Part shown: piece by piece, positions 19,108 to 28,760 of the stretch
Layout of the letters: each line of letters begins with the position of its first letter
Position numbering within the stretch: position 1 is the first letter of the stretch
Program-made: the position numbers and the translations under genes
Assembly (NCBI GenBank): GCA_963783095.1
Contig: CAWAMR010000021.1
Location: 144,825-208,824, forward strand
Source of the DNA: CAWAMR01 sp963783095
GTDB lineage: Bacteria > Planctomycetota > Planctomycetia > Gemmatales > Gemmataceae
Direction of reading: 5' to 3'
DNA length: 64,000 bases
Notes under the pieces: generated by a model
The model's input: the letters and a program-made list of their open reading frames with translations, nothing else
Told to the model about the DNA's origin: nothing
The model's database searches: none

Positions 19108-19767
19108 TTATTGCGATTTCAATTCCAAAACGGCCCAGAGCGATGGGTCTTCACCGAATGGAAAATCGCCATTCACGCTTGGTGTTTGCTCGCCCAGTTC
19201 AAAATCCCGGACGGCATAGAAGACACCCATTTGCGGACTTTGTTCCGGGTCAAAACCGTGTAGTACATTTGCACTCAAGAATGCTTCGATCCGATAGCCG
19301 CCTTTGATTCTTTCGCATCGAAATGGGACATCGGCCGTCGAGCAGATTGGGGCATCCAACAAGGCACGATGAATCTTTACCTGGGCAAACAGCGGTTCAT
19401 CTCGTTCGCTCCCACCCCCGGCCGGGAGAAAATGAAACTGATGACAGGTTCGCGTCGCCCGGTGCCCGCTGCGATCGGAGCGCGTATCGATCCAGAGAGT
19501 CAAACCGTCGGATTGTCGAAGCCGATCCGGATCGCCGATGGGAGGGTTTTCCTTGCCGCGAACTTCAACTTGCAAGCCCAGGCCGGCCTGGTTCCAGGCC
19601 AGTCGAACATCGGCGAACTTCGGAGCGGCGTCGATGTCCGCAAAGGCATCGAGTCTTGCCGATTCGGGCAGATCGATCAGACATTCCGCATCGTCGTCGG
19701 GCATTGACGCAACATGCGGACATGAGTATTTGACTCGAACGAGGAAACGGTAAGGAATCAGCGACAT
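19108..19767 (-). CDS. CBM9/DOMON-like carbohydrate-binding domain protein
   Basis: 219 residues from the ATG at 19767, which has AGGA at good spacing. It has a single beta-sandwich domain as in family 9 carbohydrate-binding modules: FADVRLAWNQAGLGL, then the core QSDGLTLWIDTRSD and a C-terminal GYRIEAFLSANVLHGFDP. No signal peptide is seen, unusual for this fold. It lies 29 bases after the unknown gene at 19797-20498. It may bind sugars or a haem-like ligand; nothing in the sequence decides. Confidence 0.6.
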   Translation of the reverse strand: MSLIPYRFLVRVKYSCPHVASMPDDDAECLIDLPESARLDAFADIDAAPKFADVRLAWNQAGLGLQVEVRGKENPPIGDPDRLRQSDGLTLWIDTRSDRSGHRATRTCHQFHFLPAGGGSERDEPLFAQVKIHRALLDAPICSTADVPFRCERIKGGYRIEAFLSANVLHGFDPEQSPQMGVFYAVRDFELGEQTPSVNGDFPFGEDPSLWAVLELKSQ

Positions 19768-19796
19768 GGAGGCATCCTGCAAGTATTGAGATTGGT

Positions 19797-20498
19797 TTAT
19801 TTCGCCCGTTTTAGAAGGCGAAATCCCTGGACACCACATTTGGCGAGAGCCCAGACTTCGTTGGCATTTGACTGTATTCGCTGGCCATGCTGATTCCAGG
19901 CTAATACCATCAGTCCGATCTCATTTCGTTCCAAGGTTGAGCCAGCAGGTGCGGCCACTGTCCAGTCGATACCAGTCTCGCCCGGGTATTCTTGGCGATT
20001 GCCTGCTTCACTTTCGAGAATGAATTTGCTGCCGGGGTTGTGGGGCTCGAGCGAAAGATGCAGACTCACGCTGGGATCGCCTCGGAAGACCAAACCGTAA
20101 ACAGTTACTTTCACTTTATCTAAGGGGTAGATGTAGATCTCTTCCACCGATCGGAAGTCGATCACCACGTCAGGTGAGTGGATTGTCCTTCGATCCGGGT
20201 ATCGCTTCATGAGTTTGATCACATCTGCAGCGAGTTGGTTTTTCTCGCCGATGAGGTTGAAATCAAAAGAAGTTATCCAGAAATCTCCCAAGGACCGGAG
20301 TACCGGCAAGATCTGGAGATACGCCTCCGTGGTTCCTTTCTCATCCACAAGAGATGTGACCAGATAAAATAACCACCGATCCTCATCAGAGAGTTTAGCC
20401 CAAAACGCGGCCCGAAACGGAATCCCGTCTTCAGATAGTTGGTCCACCAACCGCTGACCGTCATCGATCTTTTCATCTACCAACGCGATTGTATCCAT
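19797..20498 (-). CDS. Unknown protein encoded overlapping a HEPN gene
   Basis: 233 residues beginning MDTIALVDEKIDDGQRLVDQ, then AAFWAKLSDEDRWLFYLV and VVDEKG-like SLVDEKGTTEAYLQILPVL. The N-terminal 120 residues look alpha/beta and contain FDFNLIGEKN; the rest is beta-rich. No catalytic motif or membrane segment is visible. Its start overlaps the end of the HEPN gene by 22 bases, so the two are very likely co-translated. I recall similar two-gene pairs in other genomes without a known function; that is recollection, not a search. Confidence 0.65.
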   Translation of the reverse strand: MDTIALVDEKIDDGQRLVDQLSEDGIPFRAAFWAKLSDEDRWLFYLVTSLVDEKGTTEAYLQILPVLRSLGDFWITSFDFNLIGEKNQLAADVIKLMKRYPDRRTIHSPDVVIDFRSVEEIYIYPLDKVKVTVYGLVFRGDPSVSLHLSLEPHNPGSKFILESEAGNRQEYPGETGIDWTVAAPAGSTLERNEIGLMVLAWNQHGQRIQSNANEVWALAKCGVQGFRLLKRAK

Positions 20499-20923
20499 TG
20501 AAATACTCCATCTGTTCCATCACTCACTGCTGCGAATAATGCTCGCGCTTCTGCTTCGGTCCTGTCCGCGTATCGGCTGGTTTCTTTCCAAACTTTCGTA
20601 GTCACCCAAGATGCATTCAACTTTGGATTTGTTCCGCACGCAACCCCGAAATCTGGCTCCAAGCCCGCTAATTTGATGAGCTTTTCAAGATCATGTGTCC
20701 AACAGGTGACGAGTTGTTTCTGTAGATACTCTGGTTTTCCAAAGACCGCATCCGATTCAGCAAGGTAGCGAAGAAGGCACGCCTTGAGTGCGCATTCAAT
20801 CACATACCCGCATAGATAGTATGCTCCGGACCACCTTTTCCTTCCCAGCAGGGCTTTCACATCTTTCAACCGCTCCTTGGCAATTCTTTGCAAAGTCTTC
20901 CTGTTCACGGCGGGCTCCGTCAC
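20477..20923 (-). CDS. HEPN-domain protein
   Basis: 148 residues with the HEPN helical bundle: RLKDVKALLGRKRWSGAYYL, then CGYVIECALKACLL, which is the hallmark segment. A later WTHDLEKLIKLAG carries a histidine, but the Rx4-6H ribonuclease motif is not clearly formed. HEPN proteins are often toxins paired with MNT nucleotidyltransferase antitoxins; here the partner is the unknown overlapping gene downstream, which does not look like a nucleotidyltransferase. A toxin-antitoxin or ligand-binding role is possible. Confidence 0.75.
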   Translation of the reverse strand: MTEPAVNRKTLQRIAKERLKDVKALLGRKRWSGAYYLCGYVIECALKACLLRYLAESDAVFGKPEYLQKQLVTCWTHDLEKLIKLAGLEPDFGVACGTNPKLNASWVTTKVWKETSRYADRTEAEARALFAAVSDGTDGVFQWIQSRW

Positions 20924-20977
20924 ATGGTGCCATTGTATCCAAGTGATTCTCTCTCAATTCTACTGAAAATGCGTTGC

Positions 20978-21961
20978 CTAATCCCCAAACGGATGTCCGG
21001 TTGATGCCACTTTCACAGGGGGATTCAGCAAGCTACGCTCCAACACCTCTCGCGCTTTGTCGAACTCAGGCTGCCACGTGATCTCCGGACTCCCATTCAC
21101 CATGCAGTCCCGCAATTTCTCCAAGGTATTGTGCGCCATGTGCGGACATTTATTGCACGCACACGTGATGCCCGGCACAGGATGAAAGCGATGCTGAGGG
21201 TAGCGCGATTCCAATTGCCACATCATGTTCGCTTCGGTCGCTACCAGGAAATCGGTTGATTCGGCATAAGTGCCGACGTGCTTTATCATGGCCTCGGTGC
21301 CGCCAATGAAGTCGGAATGTTCCAGGATATTCGCGGGGCACTCCGGATGGGCAATCGTCTTGGCATCCGGTAATTTCCGTTTCAATTTCAGGAGATCCTG
21401 CAAACTGAAGATTTCGTGAACCATGCAGGAGCCGTCCCAGAGTATCATCTTCCGGCCGGTCACCTCTTCCAAATAGCGCCCCAGATGACGATCCGGCACG
21501 AAAAGGATTTCGTACTCGGGAGGAACGCGGCGGATAATCTCTTCCGCATTGCCGGACGTGACGACCCAGTCCGAAAGAGCCTTGACGGCTGCGGAACTGT
21601 TAATGTAAGTGACCGTCTGAAATCTCCGTCCGTTGATGCGCAGCATTTCCTGATAGCGAGCAAGCTTGTCGGCCGGGCAAGAGTCGGACAGGCTGCAACC
21701 TGCCAGCAGGTCGGGCAGGAGTACCTTCTTCTTGGGATTGAGCATTTTGGCCGTTTCGGCCATGAAGTGAACCCCGCAAAACACGATCACAGGCGAAGTG
21801 ACCTTCGTTGCCTCACGCGCGAGCTTGAGACTATCGCCGGTAATGTCGGCGAGAGCCTGGATTTCACCTTCCTGATAATAATGAGCGAGGATCGTTGCAC
21901 CCAACTTTTTCTTGAGTGCCTTGATTTCGGCAACGATGTCGCCGGCGACTGAAGTAGTCAT
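20978..21961 (-). CDS. nadA: Quinolinate synthase
   Basis: [4Fe-4S] enzyme that condenses iminoaspartate with dihydroxyacetone phosphate in NAD synthesis. The ATG at 21961 starts 327 residues. Motifs are [41 protein letters not shown], the cysteine in [26 protein letters not shown], and the C-terminal [16 protein letters not shown]. The three cluster cysteines are accounted for. No nadB or nadC is nearby. It is divergent from nothing and stands between the HEPN gene and the esterase-like gene, all on the minus strand. Confidence 0.95.
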   Translation of the reverse strand: MTTSVAGDIVAEIKALKKKLGATILAHYYQEGEIQALADITGDSLKLAREATKVTSPVIVFCGVHFMAETAKMLNPKKKVLLPDLLAGCSLSDSCPADKLARYQEMLRINGRRFQTVTYINSSAAVKALSDWVVTSGNAEEIIRRVPPEYEILFVPDRHLGRYLEEVTGRKMILWDGSCMVHEIFSLQDLLKLKRKLPDAKTIAHPECPANILEHSDFIGGTEAMIKHVGTYAESTDFLVATEANMMWQLESRYPQHRFHPVPGITCACNKCPHMAHNTLEKLRDCMVNGSPEITWQPEFDKAREVLERSLLNPPVKVASTGHPFGD

Positions 21962-22092
21962 GAGATAGTTCCTTGTTTTTTGGGTGGCGGAGGAACGAGA
22001 ACCCACCGCATATCACAATTGTATACTGGGAGCACACGAATCGATGGAGGAACTCACGCTGAATCAAAGTCGCGGTATGCCGGACATTCGGT

Positions 22093-22779
22093 TCACAATA
22101 AGCGCCGGCTTTGCTCTTCCAATCCCTGCACCAAGAACTTGAGCAATGGCTCAGCTTGCACCATCGACGGGTTCACCTCGAACTTGTGTGACACACCTAA
22201 TGCAGCAAGTTTCTCGTGCAGCCGATCGTTTCCGCGAAACCACCGGCTCCGTGAATCGACTGCAAACCAGACATGACGAGGTTGTTTTGACGGATGAATA
22301 TGTAAGGGGGCGCTATCCTGACGACACTGTTCCCGGCTCTCGTATAACTCATCCAGCGCTGTCCCGCTGCCGTGCAATTCATGATGGTCGATGGCAGCGT
22401 CGATCGCACCGACCACCGGGAATAGTTGCGGATACTTGAATGCCAGACGTAAGGCACCCTGCCCTCCCATGCCGATTCCCGCAACGGCGAGTCCACATTT
22501 CCAGGATTGTTGAATCCAGGGCAGCAAATTCGCAATCACGTATTGTTCGGCAGATTGTTTCTCGTTGAAATCCCGGCAAATGCGATTCGACCACCACGAT
22601 TGGTTTCCATGCGGGCACACACACACCATTCCCGCAGCTTCGAGCAGGCTCGTCCACTCGGGACTATTCAACAGAGTCCGACCATCAGCATCGTGCAGGA
22701 ATAGAAGCGTAAAGCGTGCGGAGGATGGAGTAAAGAGATCGACAGGATGATCGGCGACAATATGAGTTGACCAAGCCAT
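22093..22779 (-). CDS. Esterase D-like alpha/beta-hydrolase homologue lacking the nucleophile serine
   Basis: 228 residues without signal peptide. The fold is clear: FTLLFLHDADGRTLL, CVCPHGNQSWWS, NLLPWIQQSW and the elbow region GIGMGGQGALRLAFKYP. In active members the elbow reads GxSxGG; here the serine position is a glycine (GGC at the DNA level). A late histidine segment is HKFEVNP. Thus hydrolysis by the usual mechanism is unlikely and the protein may be a binding or scaffold homologue. The start at 22779 is inferred from the beginning of homology. Confidence 0.8.
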   Translation of the reverse strand: MAWSTHIVADHPVDLFTPSSARFTLLFLHDADGRTLLNSPEWTSLLEAAGMVCVCPHGNQSWWSNRICRDFNEKQSAEQYVIANLLPWIQQSWKCGLAVAGIGMGGQGALRLAFKYPQLFPVVGAIDAAIDHHELHGSGTALDELYESREQCRQDSAPLHIHPSKQPRHVWFAVDSRSRWFRGNDRLHEKLAALGVSHKFEVNPSMVQAEPLLKFLVQGLEEQSRRLL

Positions 22780-22877
22780 GTGATTCTGGAGATAAGACCA
22801 AGCAAAAAAGTTGCGGGACACGCAAAGACATTCGCTGTCTTTTCGCGTCCCGCGCCCGCATGCCGCGTCCCGCGTTT

Positions 22878-24133
22878 CTACTTTTTCTCTTGCGCTTTCT
22901 TCAACTTCTTCTCGATATTCTCCCGCCGTTCCTTGTCTCGTTTGGACGTGTTCTCCAGCTTGAGCGCTTCTTCCCATACCTTGATCGCAGCTGGAGTATC
23001 GCCCATTGCCATGTGAACGTCGGCCAGATGGTCGAAGATTTCAATGTGCTTGCCGTCCTCGTACTTGATTGCTTCGAGAAGTTCCTTCTTGGCCTCCGCG
23101 TATTGTTTCTTCTTGAACAATACCCATCCCAGGCTATCGAGATAGGCAGAATTGTCGTGGTCATCCTCTTTGGGAAGATTCTCGATTTTCTTGCGATTCT
23201 TTCGGCTCTCCTCGATCGCCTTGCGGATCATTTTTTCCGATTCGTCGAAGTTCTTGCCGTGGTCGGCCCAGATGAAGCCGAGGTCGTTCAGGAAAACGGG
23301 ATTATCGGGGTCGCTCTTCAGAAGAATCTTCATCTGTTCCGCACCCTTATCGATGTCCTCCTTCTCGACATAGATGCCGCTCAAAGCGTAGCGCATTTGT
23401 TTGACGAAGCGTTCGCGTTGCGCCTTTTCCAGCCCGTCGTTTTTCTCCAAGCGTTTGATGACTTCGAGATAATCCTTGATCGAATCATCCAACTTCCCGG
23501 CTTCGCGCTGAACGTCGCCTTTGAGCCGGAGGAAATACCAGCCGTCGTCGCCGTCCAGTTCGACGAGGTTATCGACGAGTTTCATCGCGTCATCGATAAG
23601 CCCTTTCTTCGCCATCGCCTGGATCATTTTTTCCATGACGAAAGGCTTTACCTTGTTCAGTTCGGCACCGCCATCGGCCTTGAGGTCAATGAATTCCTTA
23701 CATTTCTTGATCGCATCGTCGTACTGTTTGTTGTCGTAAAACAAATCGATAACGCTGTCATAAATCTGGATGATTTTCTTGCTGCTTTGGACCTTCAGAG
23801 CCTCCTCGAGACCGATCTTGTAAAAGGCTTCAGCCTGTGTGAGTTGCTTGAGAATGTGCGCTGCCTTGGCCAGGATAATAATGGCGTTGTAGTTGAAAGG
23901 CTGCGGTTTTTCCTTGCTGATTTTCAGTGCAGCTGTCAACAGTTTTTTGGTGCCGTCGGCATCCTTGAGCAACTCGCGGAGACGGCCCTCCATCGCAGTT
24001 GTACCAGTGATTTTGTTCAGCGCCACGCTTTCTCGCGTAGCGGATCGTCTTTTTCATCCGCCCTCAATTCCGATCCGGCGAAACCCAGGCAAATCAGGGT
24101 CAGCAAACCAGCTCGGAAGAATGCCCGCTCCAT
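22878..24133 (-). CDS. Secreted tetratricopeptide-repeat protein, one frameshift
   Basis: The ATG at 24133 gives a signal peptide (FFRAGLLTLICLGFAGSEL) followed by DEKDDPLREKA. At about 24025-24030 one base is missing; reading then continues ALNKITGTTAMEGRL and some ten TPR-like helix pairs, for example AEAFYKIGLEEALK, LNDLGFIWADHGKNFDE, LDSLGWVLFKKKQYAEAKK and HLADVHMAMGDTPAAIKVW. It ends in a Lys-rich helix. It probably mediates protein contacts at the cell envelope. Total about 418 residues. No enzyme motif is present. Confidence 0.85.
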
Positions 24134-24412
24134 GACGTATCTCCGCAAAAGAATCATGTTTAGAACCTCAGTACCATCGATTTATCTTGTCTATCCTAAC
24201 CAGTTCGGGCAATCGATGCTATCCGGATTCTCGTTAGAATCCCTCAATCCATTCCAACTCGGGTCTTCGGAATTTTCACTTAATCCGGTTTTTGTGCTAC
24301 AGTTCGATGTCCTTTCCCAAAAGATTGCACGCCAAACGGTGCGTTCCAGGAGAGGTAACTCGCACAAAAGGCACGCGAAAAGCGTCCGTAACACCCACTT
24401 GGCACGTTCCAA

Positions 24413-25345
24413 ATGAGACATCTAAAGCCACCCCGAGAGGATCATGCCGTGCAGCACCGCTTTGCTTTAGAAGTGGGTTCGCAACCGTTCCCCGGACTAA
24501 TCCTCCGTCAACTTCGTGGACGTGGAGGTTTCGCCGAGGTCTGGGAGGCACACAACGAAAAGGGCCAGTCGATCGCGCTCAAATTCATCACCGGCGATCG
24601 AACGATGACGATCAGGGAAGTAAAGTCCGTTCAGGCCATACAAAAACTGTCGCATGGGAACCTGTTGAGAATCGACCAGGTTTGTTGCCTGGCGGGCTAT
24701 ATTGTGGTCGAGATGGAACTTGCCGAAGCAAGTATGCTCGATATGGTAGAAGCGTATCAATTTGAGTTTAGAACTGCCATTCCACCCATACCTCTGTTGC
24801 GCTACCTGTCCCAGGCTGCATCGGCTTTGGACTTCATGAATCAGCGCAAGCATCCCCACGAGGGCCGGCTGGTCGGATTTCAGCATTGCGACATCAAGCC
24901 CAGCAATCTCCTGCTGGTGAACGATAACCTCAAGCTCGGCGACTTCGGATTGTCCGCTCCCACAACCGCTCCTTTGAATCCAATTCCGCGCTCCGGCACA
25001 TTGGATTTTGCCGCACCGGAAATACATCGCGGCGTGCTGAGCGAGCGAAGTGACTTGTATAGTTTGGCGGTATCATACTATTATCTGCGTACCGGGCAAT
25101 TTCCCTTCCCGCCCCCGCCCGAGAATTTTCTCCGCAAATACAGCTATACTCGACCCGACCCGGACTTGGGACTGGTAAGTCGGGCCGAACAGCGAGTGCT
25201 CAATCGCGCCCTCAATGTACAACCCGAAAGACGCTGGGAATCTTGCAAAGCCATGATCGACCAGTTGTGCGCAGCGATTGACGAACCCGATACCAAAGCA
25301 CCTTCCACCCTGGAAATCACGCTTCCCGCCGTGCAGGCAGGCTAA
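24413..25345 (+). CDS. Serine/threonine protein kinase (Hanks type)
   Basis: 310 residues, cytoplasmic, without membrane segment. The kinase domain occupies about 30-290: glycine loop RGRGGFAEVWEA, the lysine in IALKFI, catalytic loop HCDIKPSNLLLV and KLGDFGLS, then the activation-loop end GTLDFAAPE and SDLYSLAVSYY. The HCD loop with lysine two residues on is the active pattern. Planctomycetes carry many such kinases; its target is unknown. It is divergent from the TPR gene, with 279 bases between that hold no clear element. Confidence 0.92.
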   Translation: MRHLKPPREDHAVQHRFALEVGSQPFPGLILRQLRGRGGFAEVWEAHNEKGQSIALKFITGDRTMTIREVKSVQAIQKLSHGNLLRIDQVCCLAGYIVVEMELAEASMLDMVEAYQFEFRTAIPPIPLLRYLSQAASALDFMNQRKHPHEGRLVGFQHCDIKPSNLLLVNDNLKLGDFGLSAPTTAPLNPIPRSGTLDFAAPEIHRGVLSERSDLYSLAVSYYYLRTGQFPFPPPPENFLRKYSYTRPDPDLGLVSRAEQRVLNRALNVQPERRWESCKAMIDQLCAAIDEPDTKAPSTLEITLPAVQAG

Positions 25346-25350
25346 AGAGG

Positions 25351-25554
25351 TCAGGGAATCAGCTTTGCAGCAGGCTGGTTGGAGGGTCCGTAGTTTGCGG
25401 CACAGCCACTGGGCGGCGGTGCGCAGGAATTGCTGCAGCTATTGCTTGACGGGCAACAGCCATCATCACAACAACGGCCCCAGAAGCCGCAACAACCGGA
25501 TATTGATGAGCACAAGGCGATGAGAATGATGGCTTGACGAGTTCGGTTCCACAC
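25351..25554 (-). CDS. Small cysteine-rich lipoprotein
   Basis: Start set at the GTG of 25554, preceded by AGGAG at eight bases; the ATG at 25581 has no such site. The 67-residue product has a lipoprotein signal (AIILIALCSSISGC) and then a Cys/Ser/Pro-rich tail with CCGFWGRCCDDGCC. Such small Cys-rich lipoproteins are common in planctomycetes and may crosslink in the envelope. It overlaps in another frame the uncertain 3' end of the rdgC-like gene. Confidence 0.6.
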   Translation of the reverse strand: MWNRTRQAIILIALCSSISGCCGFWGRCCDDGCCPSSNSCSNSCAPPPSGCAANYGPSNQPAAKLIP

Positions 25555-25638
25555 GGCAGGACTCCTTCCTGAAAAGAACATTTGAGGGAAATACCCATCG
25601 TGGGCAAGGAAGTCAAGCCGTATGCCGGTCGGCTGAAA

Positions 25639-26803
25639 TCAGGTTGGCTTGCGTCTTTGTGCTTCAGCCAACGCTGGATCTTGGCTAGTTCCTTGGGCCA
25701 TTCCGAAGAGAATCGCACTTTCCCAAACGCTTCGAAGAGCAGGTCCATGGTCTCGATCAAGTGACGAATTTGATTGGCTCGCGCATCGAGTCGAGCATTT
25801 TCATCCTCTTCACCGGGAACTGGAAGTCGACTGCTGCCCATCGCCAGAGTTTCCGCGTGCAGCGTGAAATCGTATTGCTCATCGTGACGAACAATGGTCA
25901 GGCCGACCTTTCGGGGTAATTTCCCCGACTGAATTGCCCGTGCGCCTCCGGGAGGCGGGTTGGTCCTGCATAAGTAATGGTCTCGCGTCCGGTCTGACCG
26001 GCTGGGCACTCCAAGGTCAGAGTCCGAGCCAACATGATCGTAACTTCCGAATCATCCGAGAGTTTGATGGTGTCATCCTCCGTTTCCACCATAAACCACA
26101 ACCACAACAGGAATTCATTCCCCAGGAAGTCCCGGCTCGTTTCATCGACGATCCACGCCACATCCTTGGACGACACTCCTGGAATAAAGTTCGACGGACT
26201 CGCGTCATCCACATGGCGCTGACTTTGATGCATCTCCGCGATTTGATAAGCCCGTTTGCCCGAGGTGATCGCTTCAAAACTCAAGTCGAATGTATTTTTG
26301 AACAAGGTCATGAGGCGATCGATCTGCGTTATCGATGTAGTCCCGAAGAGAATCTCGTTTGACTGGCGATCCCAGACCACTTCGATGGCCTTGCGTTTGC
26401 GGAATCGACCGTCTTTGGCCTCGTTTTCCAGTCGATCGCGTGCAGAGTCACGTGCTTCTCGTTTTTGCCCAGCGCTGGGATGACCGCTGGGATTGCCCTT
26501 CGACAATGCCTCCAGATCCACCATATAGTAGGCGCGCAGCAAATCGCCGGGAAGCTTTTGGGTGTCGATTCGCAAGCCGCAGCGCAGCATGTCGTTGACG
26601 ATGTTTTTCGCGAGATCCCAGCGCGTATCGAGGATATGATCGCCGGCAATCCAACCGACCTCAACCCCATCTGCCGAAACGCGCCTCTGCCGGCCAATTT
26701 GATGCTTCGCGAGTTTGGCAAGCTCGTCCTCATCGAAAATGCCCGGCGCTTGACCTTTGACCATATAACGCGCAAATGTGACCCGACCGGAGAAAAAGCC
26801 CAT
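25639..26803 (-). CDS. RdgC-like recombination-associated protein, frameshifted
   Basis: Reads MGFFSGRVTFARYMVKG, then VGWIAGDHILDTRWDLAKN, LRIDTQKLPGDLLRAYY, GNPSGHPSAGQKREARD and DFLGNEFLLWLWFMVETE, the pattern I know from RdgC proteins, which form DNA-binding rings affecting RecA action. At about 25945-25955 one base is missing and the reading goes on RAIQSGKLPRKVGLTIVRHD, LHAETLA and IRHLIETMDLLFEAFGKVRF. The 3' end is uncertain: the frame stays open to 25359, but a further single-base change would end it at 25639, before the lipoprotein gene. E. coli RdgC is shorter (about 300 residues). Assignment from recall. Confidence 0.65.
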
Positions 26804-26891
26804 CGAAGTGGCTCCCTGTGGTGGAATCGATCCAGATCGGCGGGCGGGGTCAGTTGAGTCATGTCAACTGACCTGCACTGCCTGCGATGCA

Positions 26892-27083
26892 TTAGGCGAG
26901 CATGGCAAAGGTGATAGCCGGTTCGGGAGATCGAACCTCCGCATCCTTCCGGCTCATTTCCTCCTGAACGATTGGGTGCAAATCAGGTTGGCGTTCATCG
27001 GGAGGAACATAGTTTTCCCTGGCCCAGCGGCGCAGCCGCAATTCTTCGATAAAATCGACTTCCAACACCGCACTGGTCGCCAT
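26892..27083 (-). CDS. Small hypothetical protein
   Basis: 63 residues: an N-terminal FIEELRLRRWARENYVPPDE segment and QEEMSRKDAE near the end, a style frequent among short planctomycete proteins. AAAGG lies ten bases before the ATG. It precedes the RdgC-like gene by about 90 bases on the same strand, so they may be co-transcribed. Function unknown. Confidence 0.55.
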   Translation of the reverse strand: MATSAVLEVDFIEELRLRRWARENYVPPDERQPDLHPIVQEEMSRKDAEVRSPEPAITFAMLA

Positions 27084-27312
27084 TGTCTGGAACCTTTCAT
27101 TGAGAGAGTTTTTGGTGTACTATTCGTACAGTTCTGAGAGTGTATGTCACATTGTCCGTGGGTCAAGTTACCATGACGCGACTTTAGAGAAAATCAAGTA
27201 GTTTTCACGGAATGTCGGGACTCGGCATAATAATCGGAGTTGATCTTGCACATCGGCGACACCTCGTTATAGTCCGCGCTTCCAGATAATCCATTGCTCA
27301 GCAGGAATTGCC

Positions 27313-27648
27313 ATGCGCGGCAGGGTACTACTGTTACTGGCTTTTCTCTCCGCGCCGGCATGGACGGGGTGTAAAACCAAACCGGTTCGGGTGATCAAGG
27401 CACCCACTGAGCAACTTTGGGATCTGCCTCCCCCAGGCAAGGCATTTGATGAGCCTCCGACTTATCCAGAGGACAAACCTCTCCCGATTCCGCAAAAGAC
27501 CGATGGTACCAGCGGAATTCAGATGAACGGGAATAGGAGCCCAGGCGGCGGAGGTATGGGTGGTGGAGGTATGGGTGGCCCGAGCATGGGTAACCCGAAC
27601 ATGGGCGGCGGTGGTAGTGGATACGGTTCACCCGGCCGTGGCTATTAA
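27313..27648 (+). CDS. Small lipoprotein with Gly/Met-rich tail
   Basis: 111 residues. The lipobox is SAPAWTGC (cysteine at about residue 19), preceded by LLLLAFL. A proline-rich middle ([20 protein letters not shown]) leads to a low-complexity tail of GGGGMGG and NPNMGGGG units. It should be anchored in a membrane facing the periplasm. The gene is followed at once by the 7-bp tandem repeat. No functional motif. Confidence 0.7.
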   Translation: MRGRVLLLLAFLSAPAWTGCKTKPVRVIKAPTEQLWDLPPPGKAFDEPPTYPEDKPLPIPQKTDGTSGIQMNGNRSPGGGGMGGGGMGGPSMGNPNMGGGGSGYGSPGRGY

Positions 27649-27649
27649 T

Positions 27650-27790
27650 TCGTAATTGGGCATTGAGCATTGGTAGTGATCGGAGCGATTATGCCCAATG
27701 CCCAATGCCCAATGCCCAATGCCCAATGCCCAATGCCCAATGCCCAATGCCCAATGCCCAATGCCCAATGCCTAATGCCCCATGCCTGAT
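27650..27790. repeat. Tandem array of a 7-bp unit with inverted flank
   Basis: About twelve near-perfect copies of TGCCCAA run from 27692 to about 27776, and the upstream stretch AATTGGGCATTGAGCATTGG is the reverse complement of the unit. It can therefore fold into alternative hairpins after the lipoprotein gene. There are no spacers of CRISPR type. Copy number in such arrays varies between strains. Confidence 0.95.
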
Positions 27791-28006
27791 GCCATTTCTC
27801 CGTATTGTGCTGGATATACCGAAAAACTCGGTCCATCAGTGAAAGCCGAACAGTTCGATTGAAACTAAAGCAAGGAGGAGGAAACAGGCAAGTGAGGTAG
27901 AATTTCAGGGCGTACACGTTTCATATGGCCGATTTGTGTGGCAGACTCAATTGGAGAGAATGCGCAAACTCGTGTGAGTTGCGCAGCTCCCCGCGGAGTT
28001 TGCTAC

Positions 28007-28747
28007 ATGCGTGCCTTGAGCTTCGTGTTAGTTCCCTTGATATTCGTTGGCTCTGCACTGGATGCGGACGCGGGTATCTTCCGTGATACGTCCAAACCCA
28101 AACCCGAAGAACGCGTTCCCGAATTGATCGAAATCCTGAAAACCAGTCTGGATGAGCATAAACGTGCCGACGCTGCGGATGAACTTAGACAATACGATGC
28201 CAAATCATTTCCGGATATCATCCCCGCGCTGATCGAAGCGTTGCAGAATGATTCGAATCCTTCCGTGCGCCGTGAGGCGGCAAAATCGATCGGCAGGATG
28301 CGTCCTTACTTCCCAAAAGCGGGATATGCCTTGGAGATGTCGGCTCAAAACGATTCCTCGCGTCTGGTTCGGCTGGCGTCAACAACATCGCTCAACATCT
28401 ATTACTTCCTCGGGTATCGCAGTAACAAATCGACTGAACCAGTCCCAATACAAACGCAAGAGCCTCCGTTGGCAACACCCATCAAGACGATTTCCGCACC
28501 AGTTCCTGCCAATGTTGCACCAATGACTCCGTCGCGCTCACCGGCAATTGTCCGGCCTCGTCCCGTCCCTCCGCTGATGACCCGGACAACTCAGACAGTT
28601 GAGCCGCCCCTATTGCTCCCGACGCCTCCACCAATCCTTCCCAATCTGAAGGAATTCCCAAACCCGTCCCCGCCTTTGGTCAAGCCTCTGCCGAAGCCAC
28701 CTTTGGCGGCGAGAGATGAAGGGCCGGCTCTGACTCCGCCCAGGTAA
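28007..28747 (+). CDS. Secreted HEAT-repeat protein with proline-rich tail
   Basis: Start set at the ATG of 28007 because a signal peptide follows (LSFVLVPLIFVGSALDADAG). Two to three HEAT-type helix pairs occupy residues about 30-130: VPELIEILKTSLDEHKRADA, IPALIEALQNDSNPSVRREA and AAKSIGRM. The last 100 residues are Pro/Thr-rich (PPLLLPTPPPILPN). 246 residues. HEAT repeats serve protein contacts; the Pro-rich tail may span the cell wall or periplasm. Convergent with the oxidoreductase gene, only 13 bases between. Confidence 0.75.
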   Translation: MRALSFVLVPLIFVGSALDADAGIFRDTSKPKPEERVPELIEILKTSLDEHKRADAADELRQYDAKSFPDIIPALIEALQNDSNPSVRREAAKSIGRMRPYFPKAGYALEMSAQNDSSRLVRLASTTSLNIYYFLGYRSNKSTEPVPIQTQEPPLATPIKTISAPVPANVAPMTPSRSPAIVRPRPVPPLMTRTTQTVEPPLLLPTPPPILPNLKEFPNPSPPLVKPLPKPPLAARDEGPALTPPR

Positions 28748-28760
28748 AACTGCATCCCAT

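Noticed and set aside
20477..20923. Classical HEPN-MNT toxin-antitoxin pair
   Set aside because: The overlapping partner lacks the GSxxxG...D nucleotidyltransferase motif, so the known system cannot be claimed.
22767..24416. 549-residue open frame on the + strand
   Set aside because: Mirror image of the TPR gene on the minus strand; hydrophobic look comes from complementing Lys/Glu codons.
27650..27790. Possible CRISPR array
   Set aside because: Units of 7 bp are contiguous with no spacers; no cas genes near.
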